From contig NZ_MKTH01000014.1 of NCBI RefSeq assembly GCF_001898175.1, positions 124,850 through 188,849 on the forward strand: a DNA stretch of 64,000 nt, written 5' to 3'. Made by a program: the position numbers and the translations under genes. Shown one piece after another: positions 53,731 to 62,203 of this stretch. Every line of letters starts with the position of its first letter. Positions within the stretch are counted from its first letter, which is position 1. This stretch comes from Cellulomonas sp. 73-92. Lineage in GTDB: Bacteria > Actinomycetota > Actinomycetes > Actinomycetales > Cellulomonadaceae. Below the pieces are notes generated by a model. The model did not search any database, was not told the origin of the DNA, and saw only the letters and a program-made list of their open reading frames with translations.

Positions 53731-53736
53731 TAGGAT
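53731..53736 (+). promoter_or_regulatory. Probable -10 element of aspS
   Basis: TAGGAT about 47 bp upstream of the GTG at 53784; the leader would be about 40 nt and ends with a GAAGGA ribosome site. Confidence 0.45.
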
Positions 53737-53783
53737 CGTCGGGCGCCTTGGCGCCCACGACGACGACGAACGAAGGACCTTCC

Positions 53784-55553
53784 GTGCTGCGCACCCATAC
53801 CGCCGGCTCGCTGCGCGCCGAGCACATCGGCACCACCGTCACCCTCACCGGGTGGGTGGATCGGCGGCGCGACCACGGGGGCGTGGCCTTCGTCGACCTG
53901 CGGGACGCCTCGGGCATCGCCCAGGTCGTCGTCCACGACGAGGCGGTGGCCCACGCGCTGCGCAGCGAGTTCGTGCTGCAGGTGACCGGCGAGGTGACCC
54001 GCCGGCCCGAGGGCAACGAGAACCCGCACCTGCCCACCGGCGAGATCGAGGTCATCGCCAAGGACGTCGTGACCCTCAACGAGGCCGCGCCGCTGCCGTT
54101 CCAGGTGTCGTCGGCGGTCGACGAGACGCCGGGCGAGGAGGTCCGGCTGCGCTACCGGTACCTCGACCTGCGCCGCCCCGCGCCCGCGCACGCGCTGCGG
54201 CTGCGCGCCAAGGTGAGCCAGGCCGCCCGCCGCGTGCTCGACGACCACGGGTTCGTCGAGATCGAGACGCCGACCCTCACGCACTCGACGCCGGAGGGCG
54301 CCCGCGACTTCCTGGTGCCGGCGCGCCTGTCGCCTGGCTCCTGGTACGCGCTGCCGCAGTCGCCGCAGCTGTTCAAGCAGCTCCTCATGGTCGCCGGCAT
54401 GGAGCGCTACTACCAGATCGCCCGCTGCTACCGCGACGAGGATTTCCGCGCCGACCGGCAGCCGGAGTTCACGCAGCTCGACGTCGAGATGAGCTTCGTC
54501 GAGCAGGACGACGTCATCGCGGTCGCCGAGGACGTGCTGGTGGCCCTCTGGGACCTCGTCGGGCACCGGATCGAGACGCCAATCCGCCGCATGACCTTCG
54601 CGGACGCGATGGCGCGGTACGGCTCGGACAAGCCGGACCTGCGGTTCGGTCTGGAGCTGACCGACCTGACCGAGTACTTCCAGGACACCCCGTTCCGCGT
54701 GTTCCAGGCGCCGTACGTCGGCGCCGTGGTGCAGCCCGGCGGCGCCTCGACACCGCGACGCGGCTTCGACGCCTGGCAGGAGTGGGCGAAGCAGCGCGGC
54801 GCCAAGGGGCTCGCGTACGTGACGATCGGCGACGACGGCGAGCTCGCCGGACCGGTCGCCAAGAACATCTCGGACGACGAGCGGGCGCGCCTGGCGGCGA
54901 CGGTCGGTGCGCAGCCCGGCGATGCCGTCTTCTTCGCCGCCGGGAAGGCGTCGGAGGCGCGCGCGCTGCTCGGCGCGGCCCGGCTGGAGATCGGCCGCCG
55001 CGGCGGGCTGATCGACGACGACCAATGGTCGTTCGTGTGGATCGTCGACGCGCCGCTGTTCAAGCCGACCGGCGAGGACGACGACGTCGCGCTCGGCACC
55101 AGCGCCTGGACCGCCGTGCACCACGCCTTCACGTCGCCGACGCCGGAGTGGATCGACCGGTTCGAGCACGACCCGGGCAACGCGCTGGCGTACGCCTACG
55201 ACATCGTCTGCAACGGCAACGAGATCGGCGGCGGCTCCATCCGTATCCACCGCCGCGACGTGCAGGAGCGCGTGTTCGGCGTCATGGGCATCGGCCCGGC
55301 CGAGGCGCAGGAGAAGTTCGGCTTCCTGCTCGACGCCTTCCAGTTCGGCGCGCCGCCGCACGGCGGGATCGCGTTCGGCTGGGACCGGATCGTGGCGCTG
55401 CTGACCAAGGCCGAGTCGATCCGCGACGTCATCGCGTTCCCGAAGTCAGGCGCCGGGTACGACCCGCTGACGGGCGCGCCGGCGCCGATCACGGCGGCGC
55501 AGCGCCGCGAGGCCGGGGTGGACTACAAGCCCAAGCCGGCGGCGGGGGAGTGA
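53784..55553 (+). CDS. aspS: Aspartyl-tRNA synthetase
   Basis: 589 residues. The N-terminal OB anticodon domain ([23 protein letters not shown]) precedes class II motif 1 ([12 protein letters not shown]), motif 2 ([25 protein letters not shown]), the bacterial GAD insertion (about 290-420) and motif 3 ([13 protein letters not shown]). It charges tRNA-Asp; many actinobacterial forms are non-discriminating and also load tRNA-Asn, which I cannot decide here. The GTG at 53784 has a good GAAGGA site. Confidence 0.97.
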   Translation: MLRTHTAGSLRAEHIGTTVTLTGWVDRRRDHGGVAFVDLRDASGIAQVVVHDEAVAHALRSEFVLQVTGEVTRRPEGNENPHLPTGEIEVIAKDVVTLNEAAPLPFQVSSAVDETPGEEVRLRYRYLDLRRPAPAHALRLRAKVSQAARRVLDDHGFVEIETPTLTHSTPEGARDFLVPARLSPGSWYALPQSPQLFKQLLMVAGMERYYQIARCYRDEDFRADRQPEFTQLDVEMSFVEQDDVIAVAEDVLVALWDLVGHRIETPIRRMTFADAMARYGSDKPDLRFGLELTDLTEYFQDTPFRVFQAPYVGAVVQPGGASTPRRGFDAWQEWAKQRGAKGLAYVTIGDDGELAGPVAKNISDDERARLAATVGAQPGDAVFFAAGKASEARALLGAARLEIGRRGGLIDDDQWSFVWIVDAPLFKPTGEDDDVALGTSAWTAVHHAFTSPTPEWIDRFEHDPGNALAYAYDIVCNGNEIGGGSIRIHRRDVQERVFGVMGIGPAEAQEKFGFLLDAFQFGAPPHGGIAFGWDRIVALLTKAESIRDVIAFPKSGAGYDPLTGAPAPITAAQRREAGVDYKPKPAAGE

Positions 55554-56302
55554 CGGCAGCGCTCGAGGCGCTCCCGCCGCGGTGGCGGGCCGATCGGGTG
55601 GTCCTCAGCGAACGCCGCCTGCTGGACCGGGCGCGCGTGCTCGGGGACGACGACGGCATCGTCGTGCTCGTCGACGGTGACGCCGGGCTGTCGGTCGTCG
55701 GCCACGGCCCGGACGGCCGCGCGGCCGGGATCGTGTCCGACCTCGTCGCCGCGGGCGAGCTGCGCGCACCGCTGCGGTGGATGTCCCTGCCGCGCGCGAC
55801 CGACCTGCCGGCCGACGTGTGCGCGGCGTTGCGCGTCGACCCGCTGCCGGGCTGGGACTGGATGTCCACGACGACGATCGGCGACGTGCCCGGCACCGAG
55901 CGCGTCGAGCGCCTCGACCTGGCGGCCGACCTGCCGGCGATCCTCGACTGCCTGCGCGAGTCGAACCCCACCAGTGAGTCCGACCCGACGAACCCGCACG
56001 AGGCCGGCTGGTGGGGCGTCCGCTCGGGCGGCCGGCTCCTTGGCGTCATCGGTGCCGGCCGCCGCGGTGCGGCCGCCGAGGACGGCTTCTCGTGGCACCT
56101 GCACGGCCTGGGCGTGCGGCCCGAGGGACGGCGGGGTGGCCTCGGCACGGCGCTCCTCGTCGCGGCCACGGCCGAGGGGCTCGCGGCCGGCGCCGAGTGG
56201 GTGTCCCTCGGCGTGTGGGCGGCGAACGAGCCGGCCCTGCGCATCTACCGCCGCCTCGGCTTCCGCACCGACCACCAGGGCCGCTCGTACCGTCCGCGCT
56301 AG
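55550..56302 (+). CDS. GNAT-family N-acetyltransferase
   Basis: 250 residues. The C-terminal GNAT domain (about 120-250) has the acetyl-CoA loop [52 protein letters not shown], a good match to motifs A and B. The N-terminal about 110 residues resemble a degenerate GNAT half, a two-domain layout common in actinobacteria. The GTG at 55550 overlaps the aspS stop (GTGA). The substrate is unknown. Confidence 0.9.
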   Translation: MTAALEALPPRWRADRVVLSERRLLDRARVLGDDDGIVVLVDGDAGLSVVGHGPDGRAAGIVSDLVAAGELRAPLRWMSLPRATDLPADVCAALRVDPLPGWDWMSTTTIGDVPGTERVERLDLAADLPAILDCLRESNPTSESDPTNPHEAGWWGVRSGGRLLGVIGAGRRGAAAEDGFSWHLHGLGVRPEGRRGGLGTALLVAATAEGLAAGAEWVSLGVWAANEPALRIYRRLGFRTDHQGRSYRPR

Positions 56303-56303
56303 C

Positions 56304-56391
56304 CGCCCGTCCCTCGCCCGCCGAGCGCCCATCCCGCGCGCGCCGGGCGCCCATCCCGCGCGCGCCGGGCGCCCATCCCTTGCCCGCCGAG
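56304..56391. repeat. Four tandem 22-bp repeats after the GNAT gene
   Basis: Units start at 56304, 56326, 56348 and 56370. Units 2 and 3 are identical (cgcccatcccgcgcgcgccg then gg). Units 1 and 4 differ at a few bases and share the ending gcccgccgag. A fifth, altered partial unit (56392-56410) is the left arm of the inverted repeat that follows. Confidence 0.9.
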
Positions 56392-56462
56392 CGCCCACTT
56401 CGTCGCCGAGACCGGCCCTTCCGACGTCCGCAACGCACGGTCTCGGCGAGAAGCTGGGCGCT
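56390..56462. repeat. Large inverted repeat (family 2) between GNAT and MMPL genes
   Basis: Arms 56390-56413 and 56439-56462 match at 20 of 24 positions without gaps, around a 25-nt loop. The outer ends (agcgccca/tgggcgct) and inner ends (tcgccgagacc/ggtctcggcga) are perfect. It lies between convergent stops and may terminate both transcripts, though it is much longer than needed. Confidence 0.8.
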
Positions 56463-56521
56463 CGCTGCCGGAGGGGTGCCCCCACCCGCGCGCCGTGGCT
56501 GCTCGTCCGGCGGGTCGGCGG

Positions 56522-58768
56522 TCAGTGGATGATCGCCGACCGCTCGTAGAGCCGCTTGAGCGGCGCCGGCGCCCACCAGTTCCACCGGCCCAGCACCGTC
56601 ATCGTCGCCGGCACCAGCAGGCACCGGACGAGGGAGGCGTCGACGAAGACCGCCACCGCCAGCGCGAACCCGACCTCCTTGATGATCAGGAGCCGGCCGG
56701 CGACGAACCCGGCGAAGACCACGATGATGATCGCCGCGGCCGACGTGATCACCCGGCCGGAGCGCTGCAGGCCGAGCCGGACCGCCTCGTCGGTCGGGTG
56801 CCCGGCGTCGTGCAGCTCCTTCACGCGGGACAGCAGGAACACCTCGTAGTCCATCGCCAGGCCGAACGCGAACGCGAGCACCAGGGCGACCACGTAGGAC
56901 TCGATGCCCCCGACGGGGATGAAGTCGAGCAGCCCCGACAGGTGTGCGTCCTGGAAGCCCCAGACGAGCACGCCCATGGCCGCCGCCAGCGACAGCGCGT
57001 TGGTGAGCAGGGCCTTGATCGGGATCAGCACCGACCCGGTCATGAAGAAGAGCAGCACGAGCGTGGCGAGCGAGACGATCCCGACCACCCACCACACGCG
57101 CTCGGTCAGCGCCGCCATGAAGTCGACGGAGTGTGCCGCCTGCCCGGTGACCCAGGTCGGGAAGCCTGGGTCGAGCGCGCGGACCTCGGTGACGACGGAT
57201 CGTGCGACCTTCCCACCGGCGTCGGTCGAGTCGGGTCGCACGCCGATGACGACGTAGGAGCCGGCGGCACGGGGCGGGTCGACGGTGGCGACGTCGTGCA
57301 GCGCGCCGAGCTGCGTCGCCCAGGCCTTGGCGGAGGTGAGCGAGGTCTCCGCGACGACGGTGACGGCGGCGGCCTGGGCGGCGGGGTAGTTCGCCGCGAT
57401 CGCGTCGATGAACGCGCGCTGGCTGCTCCCGGCCGGCAGCAGCTCGGCGCCGGAGTTGCGCAGCTCCATGTGCCGCACGGGCAGGGCGATGACGCCGAGG
57501 ACGAGGATGCAGCCGCCGATGACCCACCACGGCCGCCGCTGCACCCGCGCGGTGAGCCGCGAGAAGAACCCCTCCGTGGAGTCCACGTCCGACGTCCGGG
57601 CCATGACCCGGCGCAGGCCGGGCACGCGGAGCAGCGGGCTGGGCCGGGACAGCCGCCGCCCGGTCCAGACGAGGAGCGCGGGCACCAGGGTCAGGGCGGT
57701 GGCCAGGGCGACCACGACGATCGCGACGGCCGCGGCGCCGATGGACCGCAGGATCGGCGGGCTGAACACGAGCAGGCCCGCGATCGAGATGGCCACGGTG
57801 ACGGCCGAGAAGGTGACCGTGCGGCCGGCGGTCGCCAGCGTCCGTTCGATCGCCGTCGCGACGGCGCCGTCGCCGCGGCGCCGCCGGGTGGCCGCGCCGC
57901 CGTCCCGGTCGACGAGCCGGTGGATCTCCTCCCGGAACCGCGAGACGACGAGCAGCCCGTAGTCGATGGACAGGCCGATGCCGAGGGCCGTGATGACGTC
58001 GAGCGTCGAGGCGTCGACGTCCATGAGGTACGTCATGCCGAGCACCGCCGCCAGGCCGACCCCGATCGACGCCAGGGCGCCAGCCATCGGCATGCCGGCC
58101 GCCAGGAAGCCGCCGAAGACGAAGATCATCGCGACCAGCGCGATCGGCAGGGCGACCGCCTCACCGGTGCGCAGGTCCCGCTCCACCTGCCCGTGGATGT
58201 CGGAGACGATGAGCGACGTCCCGCCCACGATCCCGGTGGCACCCGGCGCTGCCTCCGTCAGCCGCGCCGGCGCCGCCTGGAGGAGGGAGTGCACGGCGTC
58301 CAGAGCGGTCTGCTGGGGGCCGTCGGCGAGGTTCGGGTCCAGCCCGACGACGACGAGGAACCCGTGCCCGTCGCGCGCGACCAGCGGCGCCGCCGCCGGG
58401 TTCGTCGGGCCACCGGGCAGGGCGAGCGGGTCGACGACCGACACGACGCCGGGCACGGCGGCGAGGTCACGGCGGATCGGGGGCATCGCGGCCGCGACCC
58501 CGGCCGAGACCGGGTCCACGCCCGTCAGCACCAGCGTCAGCGACGCACCGCTCTGGTCGATGCGTCCGAGCAGGTCGTCGGCGGCCTTGCTCTGCGACCC
58601 GGGCACGTCCGGAGCGCCCGACGTCACCCTGTCGAACACCGACTGGCCGCCGTGGATCCCCAGCCCGGCCACCCCGTAGCCCACCACGGCGAGCAGGAGC
58701 CAGACGAGGACGGTGAGCCGGGGGTGGCGGCCGATCACCCGGCCGAGTCGCGCGAACACGCCGATCAT
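56522..58768 (-). CDS. MMPL-family membrane transporter (RND superfamily)
   Basis: 748 residues with the duplicated RND plan: one helix, a periplasmic loop of about 150 residues, five helices, then the same again. ALGIGLSIDYGLLVVSRFREE and LAFAFGLAMDYEVFLLSRVKELHD are the two conserved GhxxDY-type helices that carry protons. Actinobacterial MMPL proteins export lipids or drugs; the substrate is unknown. The ATG at 58768 has GGAGA 8 nt upstream; the longer frame is not family-like. It is divergent from rarA. Confidence 0.93.
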   Translation of the reverse strand: MIGVFARLGRVIGRHPRLTVLVWLLLAVVGYGVAGLGIHGGQSVFDRVTSGAPDVPGSQSKAADDLLGRIDQSGASLTLVLTGVDPVSAGVAAAMPPIRRDLAAVPGVVSVVDPLALPGGPTNPAAAPLVARDGHGFLVVVGLDPNLADGPQQTALDAVHSLLQAAPARLTEAAPGATGIVGGTSLIVSDIHGQVERDLRTGEAVALPIALVAMIFVFGGFLAAGMPMAGALASIGVGLAAVLGMTYLMDVDASTLDVITALGIGLSIDYGLLVVSRFREEIHRLVDRDGGAATRRRRGDGAVATAIERTLATAGRTVTFSAVTVAISIAGLLVFSPPILRSIGAAAVAIVVVALATALTLVPALLVWTGRRLSRPSPLLRVPGLRRVMARTSDVDSTEGFFSRLTARVQRRPWWVIGGCILVLGVIALPVRHMELRNSGAELLPAGSSQRAFIDAIAANYPAAQAAAVTVVAETSLTSAKAWATQLGALHDVATVDPPRAAGSYVVIGVRPDSTDAGGKVARSVVTEVRALDPGFPTWVTGQAAHSVDFMAALTERVWWVVGIVSLATLVLLFFMTGSVLIPIKALLTNALSLAAAMGVLVWGFQDAHLSGLLDFIPVGGIESYVVALVLAFAFGLAMDYEVFLLSRVKELHDAGHPTDEAVRLGLQRSGRVITSAAAIIIVVFAGFVAGRLLIIKEVGFALAVAVFVDASLVRCLLVPATMTVLGRWNWWAPAPLKRLYERSAIIH

Positions 58769-58795
58769 CGTTGCAGTCTCCGCGTCCTCGCCGCG

Positions 58796-58870
58796 CACCC
58801 ACTTCGTCACTTTCCTGAACGATCGGTTGTGATCCGCTGCGGATCGGTCAGGAAAATGACGAGTCGGGGG
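58796..58870. repeat. Stem-loop repeat element, family 1, copy B (MMPL-rarA)
   Basis: The inner arm ends at 58818 and its partner starts at 58848. About 14 of 16 inner positions pair (tttcctga with tcaggaaa, then gtca with tgac), and weaker pairing extends to 58796/58870. The loop (58819-58847) is 29 nt, as in copy A, and contains tcggttg-t-gat-c-cgc and a gatccg/cggatc hairpin. Confidence 0.85.
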
Positions 58871-58897
58871 TGGGCGGGGCGTGGGGGTGGCGGTGCG

Positions 58898-58903
58898 TAG
58901 GGT
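58898..58903 (+). promoter_or_regulatory. -10 element of a leaderless rarA
   Basis: TAGGGT ends 7 nt before the GTG at 58911. Repeat element copy B ends about 27 bp upstream of it. Confidence 0.5.
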
Positions 58904-58910
58904 GGCGGCC

Positions 58911-60278
58911 GTGGATCTGTTCGACGCGGTGACGTCCACCGCCGCCGGCCTGCCGGAGGTCGGCCCGGGCGCGCCGCTCGCCGTGCGGATGCGTCCGCGC
59001 ACGCTCGCGGAGGTCGCCGGGCAGGACCACCTGCTCGAGCCGGGGTCTCCGCTGCGGCGGCTCGTCGAGCCGGCGGACGCCGCGGCGGCACGCACGGCGC
59101 CGGCGTCGATCGTGCTCTGGGGGCCGCCGGGCACGGGCAAGACGACGCTGGCGTACCTCGCCGCCGCGACCTCCGGCCGCCGGTTCGTCGAGATGTCGGC
59201 CGTCACGGCCGGCGTCAAGGAGGTCCGTGAGGTCATCGAGGACGCGCGTCGTCGGCTGGCCACCGGCGGCGCCGAGACGGTGCTGTTCATCGACGAGGTC
59301 CACCGCTTCACCAAGGCGCAGCAGGACGCGCTCCTGCCCAGCGTCGAGAACCGCTGGGTGACGCTCGTCGCGGCCACGACGGAGAACCCGTCGTTCTCCG
59401 TCAACTCGCCGCTCCTGTCGCGGTCGCTGCTGCTCACGCTGCGCCCGCTCTCGACCGAGGACGTGCGCGGCCTGGTCCGGCGCGCGGTCGCCGACGAGCG
59501 CGGCCTCGCGGGGACGGTCGTGCTGGACGACGACGCCGAGGAGCACCTGCTGCGCCTCGCCGGCGGTGATGCGCGCAAGGCGCTGACCATCCTCGAGGCC
59601 GCCGCCGGAGCCGCGCTGCTCGAGCCCCAGGACGGGACCGTACGGGTCGACCTCGCCACGATGGAGAAGGCCGTGGACGTCGCGGCGGTCCGCTACGACC
59701 GGGACGGCGACCAGCACTACGACGTCATCAGCGCGTTCATCAAGTCGATGCGTGGTTCGGACGTCGACGCTGCCCTCCACTACCTCGCGCGCATGCTCGC
59801 CGCGGGGGAGGACCCGCGGTTCGTCGCGCGGCGCATCGTCATCGCCGCCGCCGAGGACGTCGGGATGGCCGATCCGAGCGCCCTGCAGACGGCGGTCGCG
59901 GCGGCGCAGGCCGTCCAGCTCATCGGCATGCCCGAGGCCCGCATCGTGCTGGCGGAGGCCGTGGTGCACCTGGCGACCGCGCCGAAGTCCAACGCGTCCT
60001 ACCTCGGCATCAACCGGGCGCTGGAGGACGTGCGCGCCGGGCGGCTCGGCTCGGTGCCCGCCCACCTGCGCGACGCGCACTACGCGGGCGCGGCGCGGCT
60101 GGGGCACGGCAAGGGCTACGTCTACGCGCACGACGAGCCGCACGCGGTCGCCGCCCAGCAGTACCTGCCCGACGAGCTCGTCGGCACCCGGTACTACGAG
60201 CCGAGCGACCGTGGCTACGAGCGGCAGGTGGCCGAGCGGCTGGAGCGGATCCGCCAGCTCCTCGACCCTCCGGGCTGA
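58911..60278 (+). CDS. rarA: Replication-associated recombination protein A (RarA/MgsA AAA+ ATPase)
   Basis: 455 residues. Walker A is [14 protein letters not shown], Walker B is [50 protein letters not shown] (clamp-loader-like), and the family-specific C-terminal part has [27 protein letters not shown] and [18 protein letters not shown]. It acts at stalled replication forks. The GTG at 58911 gives the standard start (DLFDAV). Confidence 0.96.
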   Translation: MDLFDAVTSTAAGLPEVGPGAPLAVRMRPRTLAEVAGQDHLLEPGSPLRRLVEPADAAAARTAPASIVLWGPPGTGKTTLAYLAAATSGRRFVEMSAVTAGVKEVREVIEDARRRLATGGAETVLFIDEVHRFTKAQQDALLPSVENRWVTLVAATTENPSFSVNSPLLSRSLLLTLRPLSTEDVRGLVRRAVADERGLAGTVVLDDDAEEHLLRLAGGDARKALTILEAAAGAALLEPQDGTVRVDLATMEKAVDVAAVRYDRDGDQHYDVISAFIKSMRGSDVDAALHYLARMLAAGEDPRFVARRIVIAAAEDVGMADPSALQTAVAAAQAVQLIGMPEARIVLAEAVVHLATAPKSNASYLGINRALEDVRAGRLGSVPAHLRDAHYAGAARLGHGKGYVYAHDEPHAVAAQQYLPDELVGTRYYEPSDRGYERQVAERLERIRQLLDPPG

Positions 60279-60410
60279 CTCCGGTGCCGCCTGGACCGTC
60301 CGGAGCGGTCCAGGCCTCACCGGAGTCGGGCCGGCCCGGGACGGGCCGGATCCCTGGGCTCACGTCGGTGAGCGGCGGACCGCTGGGAGCGGTCCGGGCT
60401 GCACCGGAGT
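60278..60410. repeat. Two tandem 49-nt stem-loop elements (family 3) between rarA and rpsD
   Basis: Copy D1 (60278-60326) and copy D2 (60362-60410) each have 20-nt arms and a 9-nt loop. D1 arms match at 18 of 20 positions; D2 arms at about 13 of 20, yet they keep the outer cggtg/caccg and inner ggacc/ggtcc pairs. Between them a ccggccc/gggccgg hairpin occupies 60331-60349. D1 overlaps the last base of the rarA stop. Confidence 0.8.
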
Positions 60411-60433
60411 CCGCACGGCGGTCGGGCGTCCGG

Positions 60434-60591
60434 TAGAGTGTCGGGGTTCGCCGTGCGCTCGTCGTGCGCGAACCACCTGGGGTCTTAGCCGGTCCCGCCT
60501 CGCGCGGGCACCACATGGTCGGCCCCACGCCCACCGGGCAAACCCGCCCGATCGTGGGTGTGACGTCAACAACGACAGGAACGATTCAGCT
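60434..60591 (+). promoter_or_regulatory. rpsD -10 element and long leader
   Basis: TAGAGT at 60434-60439 is the best -10 candidate, giving a leader of about 145 nt. The leader can form a ggttcg/cgaacc stem around 60445-60473 and a cgcgcgg-type hairpin before 60520. A long structured leader is what an S4-autoregulated message would need, but no known S4-binding motif is recognised. The 313-bp gap 60279-60591 holds only this and the repeats before it. Confidence 0.45.
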
Positions 60592-61218
60592 GTGACGAAC
60601 GTGACCCGCTCGCGCCGCCAGGTCCGCCTGAGCCGCGCGCTCGGCCTGGCCCTCACGCCCAAGGCCGTCAAGCACTTCGAGAAGCGCCCCTACCCGCCCG
60701 GGGAGCACGGCCGTGCCCGCCGCCGCACCGAGTCGGACTACGCGGTCCGCCTCCGCGAGAAGCAGCGGCTCCGCGCCCAGTACGCGCTGCGCGAGAAGCA
60801 GCTGCAGAAGGCGTACGAGAACGCCCGCAAGGCTCCGGGCCTGACCGGTGAGGCGCTCGTCGAGGACCTCGAGACCCGGCTGGACGCGCTCGTCCTGCGC
60901 GCCGGCTTCGCCCGCACCATCCTCCAGGCCCGCCAGGTGGTCACCCACCGGCACGTGCTGCTCGACGGCAAGATCGTCGACCGCCCGAGCCAGCGGGTGA
61001 AGGAGGGCCAGACCCTCATGATCAAGCCGAAGAGCCAGCCGACGGTGCCGTTCCAGATCGCGGCCGCCGGTGCCCACCGCGACGTGCTCCCGGCCGTTCC
61101 GGGCTACCTCGACGTGCAGCTCGAGAAGCTGACCGCCGTGCTGGTCCGCCGCCCGAAGCGCTCCGAGGTCCCGGTGACCTGCGAGGTCCAGCTGGTCGTC
61201 GAGTACTACGCCCGCTGA
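60592..61218 (+). CDS. rpsD: 30S ribosomal protein S4
   Basis: 208 residues. TRSRRQVRLSRALGLALTPKAVKHFEKRPYPPGEHGRARRRTESDYAVRLREKQRLRAQYALRE is the N-terminal part of the Cys-lacking (Zn-free) S4 type. LETRLDALVLRAGFARTILQARQVVTHRHVLLDGKIVD is the S4 RNA-binding domain. It nucleates 16S rRNA assembly. The GTG at 60592 gives the conserved start. In this order it stands alone rather than in the alpha operon, as in other Micrococcales. Confidence 0.97.
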   Translation: MTNVTRSRRQVRLSRALGLALTPKAVKHFEKRPYPPGEHGRARRRTESDYAVRLREKQRLRAQYALREKQLQKAYENARKAPGLTGEALVEDLETRLDALVLRAGFARTILQARQVVTHRHVLLDGKIVDRPSQRVKEGQTLMIKPKSQPTVPFQIAAAGAHRDVLPAVPGYLDVQLEKLTAVLVRRPKRSEVPVTCEVQLVVEYYAR

Positions 61219-61235
61219 CCCAGACCGCTCGACGA

Positions 61236-61270
61236 CGACGCCCCGCGCTGCCACGGCACGCGGGGCGTCG
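61236..61270 (+). terminator. Terminator after rpsD
   Basis: CGACGCCCCGCG pairs perfectly with CGCGGGGCGTCG around an 11-nt loop, 18 bp after the rpsD stop. There is no U-run. Confidence 0.75.
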
Positions 61271-61356
61271 CCGCATCCGCCCGGGTCACGGGGGTCGGGT
61301 CGATAAGGTGTGCCAGGTGGCACGGGCGCACCGCGTCCGGTGACGAAGGGAGCGGC

Positions 61357-61737
61357 ATGGTGGCTGAGGTCGCGCGTTTGCTCGCAGCGATCGCCGGGTT
61401 GCTGGCGGCCCTCGGGTTCGCCGTGCTCGTCGGCATCCTCGCCGTGCCGCTGGTCAAGCTGGGCCGCACCTTCGACTCGGCGACCCGTGCGCTCACCGAG
61501 ATGACCGACCACACGCTGCCGGTCATCGACGAGGCCGCCAAGGCCGTGGCCTCCGGCAACGTGCAGCTGGAGAAGGTCGACAAGGTCACCACCGCAGCCG
61601 CCGACGTCTCGCAGAACGTCTCCGCGCTGACCGCCCTGTTCGCCGCGACGGTGGGCGGGCCCATGATCAAGGCGGCGGCGTTCACCCATGGCGTGCGGCG
61701 CGCCCTGTCGGTCTTCGGCTCGAGGTCCAAGGCATGA
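61357..61737 (+). CDS. DUF948-domain membrane-anchored protein
   Basis: 126 residues. One N-terminal membrane helix ([31 protein letters not shown], residues about 6-36) is followed by a long amphipathic helix ([49 protein letters not shown]), the DUF948 pattern. The function is unknown; the gene order rpsD-DUF948-small protein-alaS is conserved. The ATG at 61357 is chosen from an AAGGGAG site. Confidence 0.88.
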   Translation: MVAEVARLLAAIAGLLAALGFAVLVGILAVPLVKLGRTFDSATRALTEMTDHTLPVIDEAAKAVASGNVQLEKVDKVTTAAADVSQNVSALTALFAATVGGPMIKAAAFTHGVRRALSVFGSRSKA

Positions 61738-62108
61738 GGCGGCTGTTCTGGATCGGCGTCGGCGTCGGGCTGACGGTCGTCGTGGTGCGGTACGGCCGCC
61801 GGCTGTACGCGCAGTACGTGCCGGCGGACGCCGCGGCGGCGATCGACACCGCCGCGAAGGTGCGCCGCACCGCCCGCGGGGTGCTCGGCGAGTTCACCGC
61901 CGGCGTGGCCGAGCGCGAGGCCGAGCTGCGGACCGCGCTCCTCGGGGACGACGCGGACCTCGACGAGATCAAGAGCAAGGGCCGAGCTGCCTGGGCCGAG
62001 CTGCGCGGATCGCGCGGCCCGGCCGCCCAGTCCCGTCGCGTGCCGCCCGCCTGGGCCTCCGACCAGCTCGAGGACCCGGACGACGACGACGGGTACGCCT
62101 TCTTCTGA
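61734..62108 (+). CDS. Small membrane protein upstream of alaS
   Basis: 124 residues. A short hydrophobic N-terminus ([18 protein letters not shown]) anchors it; a helical stretch ([37 protein letters not shown]) and an acidic C-terminus ([12 protein letters not shown]) follow. It matches the small uncharacterised actinobacterial proteins annotated as DUF6167 in this position; that name is from memory. It overlaps the DUF948 gene by 4 bp, so the two probably act together. Confidence 0.75.
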   Translation: MRRLFWIGVGVGLTVVVVRYGRRLYAQYVPADAAAAIDTAAKVRRTARGVLGEFTAGVAEREAELRTALLGDDADLDEIKSKGRAAWAELRGSRGPAAQSRRVPPAWASDQLEDPDDDDGYAFF

Positions 62109-62203
62109 GCGGACCGGTTCCGCGGAACGTTCGCGCGTCTGCGACGCTTGACCTAGAGGAGCCGCGCCCCCGCTCGGGCGCGCCGAGAACGACGAAGGAC
62201 ACC

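Noticed and set aside
56304-56391. Tandem 22-bp repeats as a CRISPR array
   Set aside because: Units are contiguous with no spacers, and no cas genes are present.
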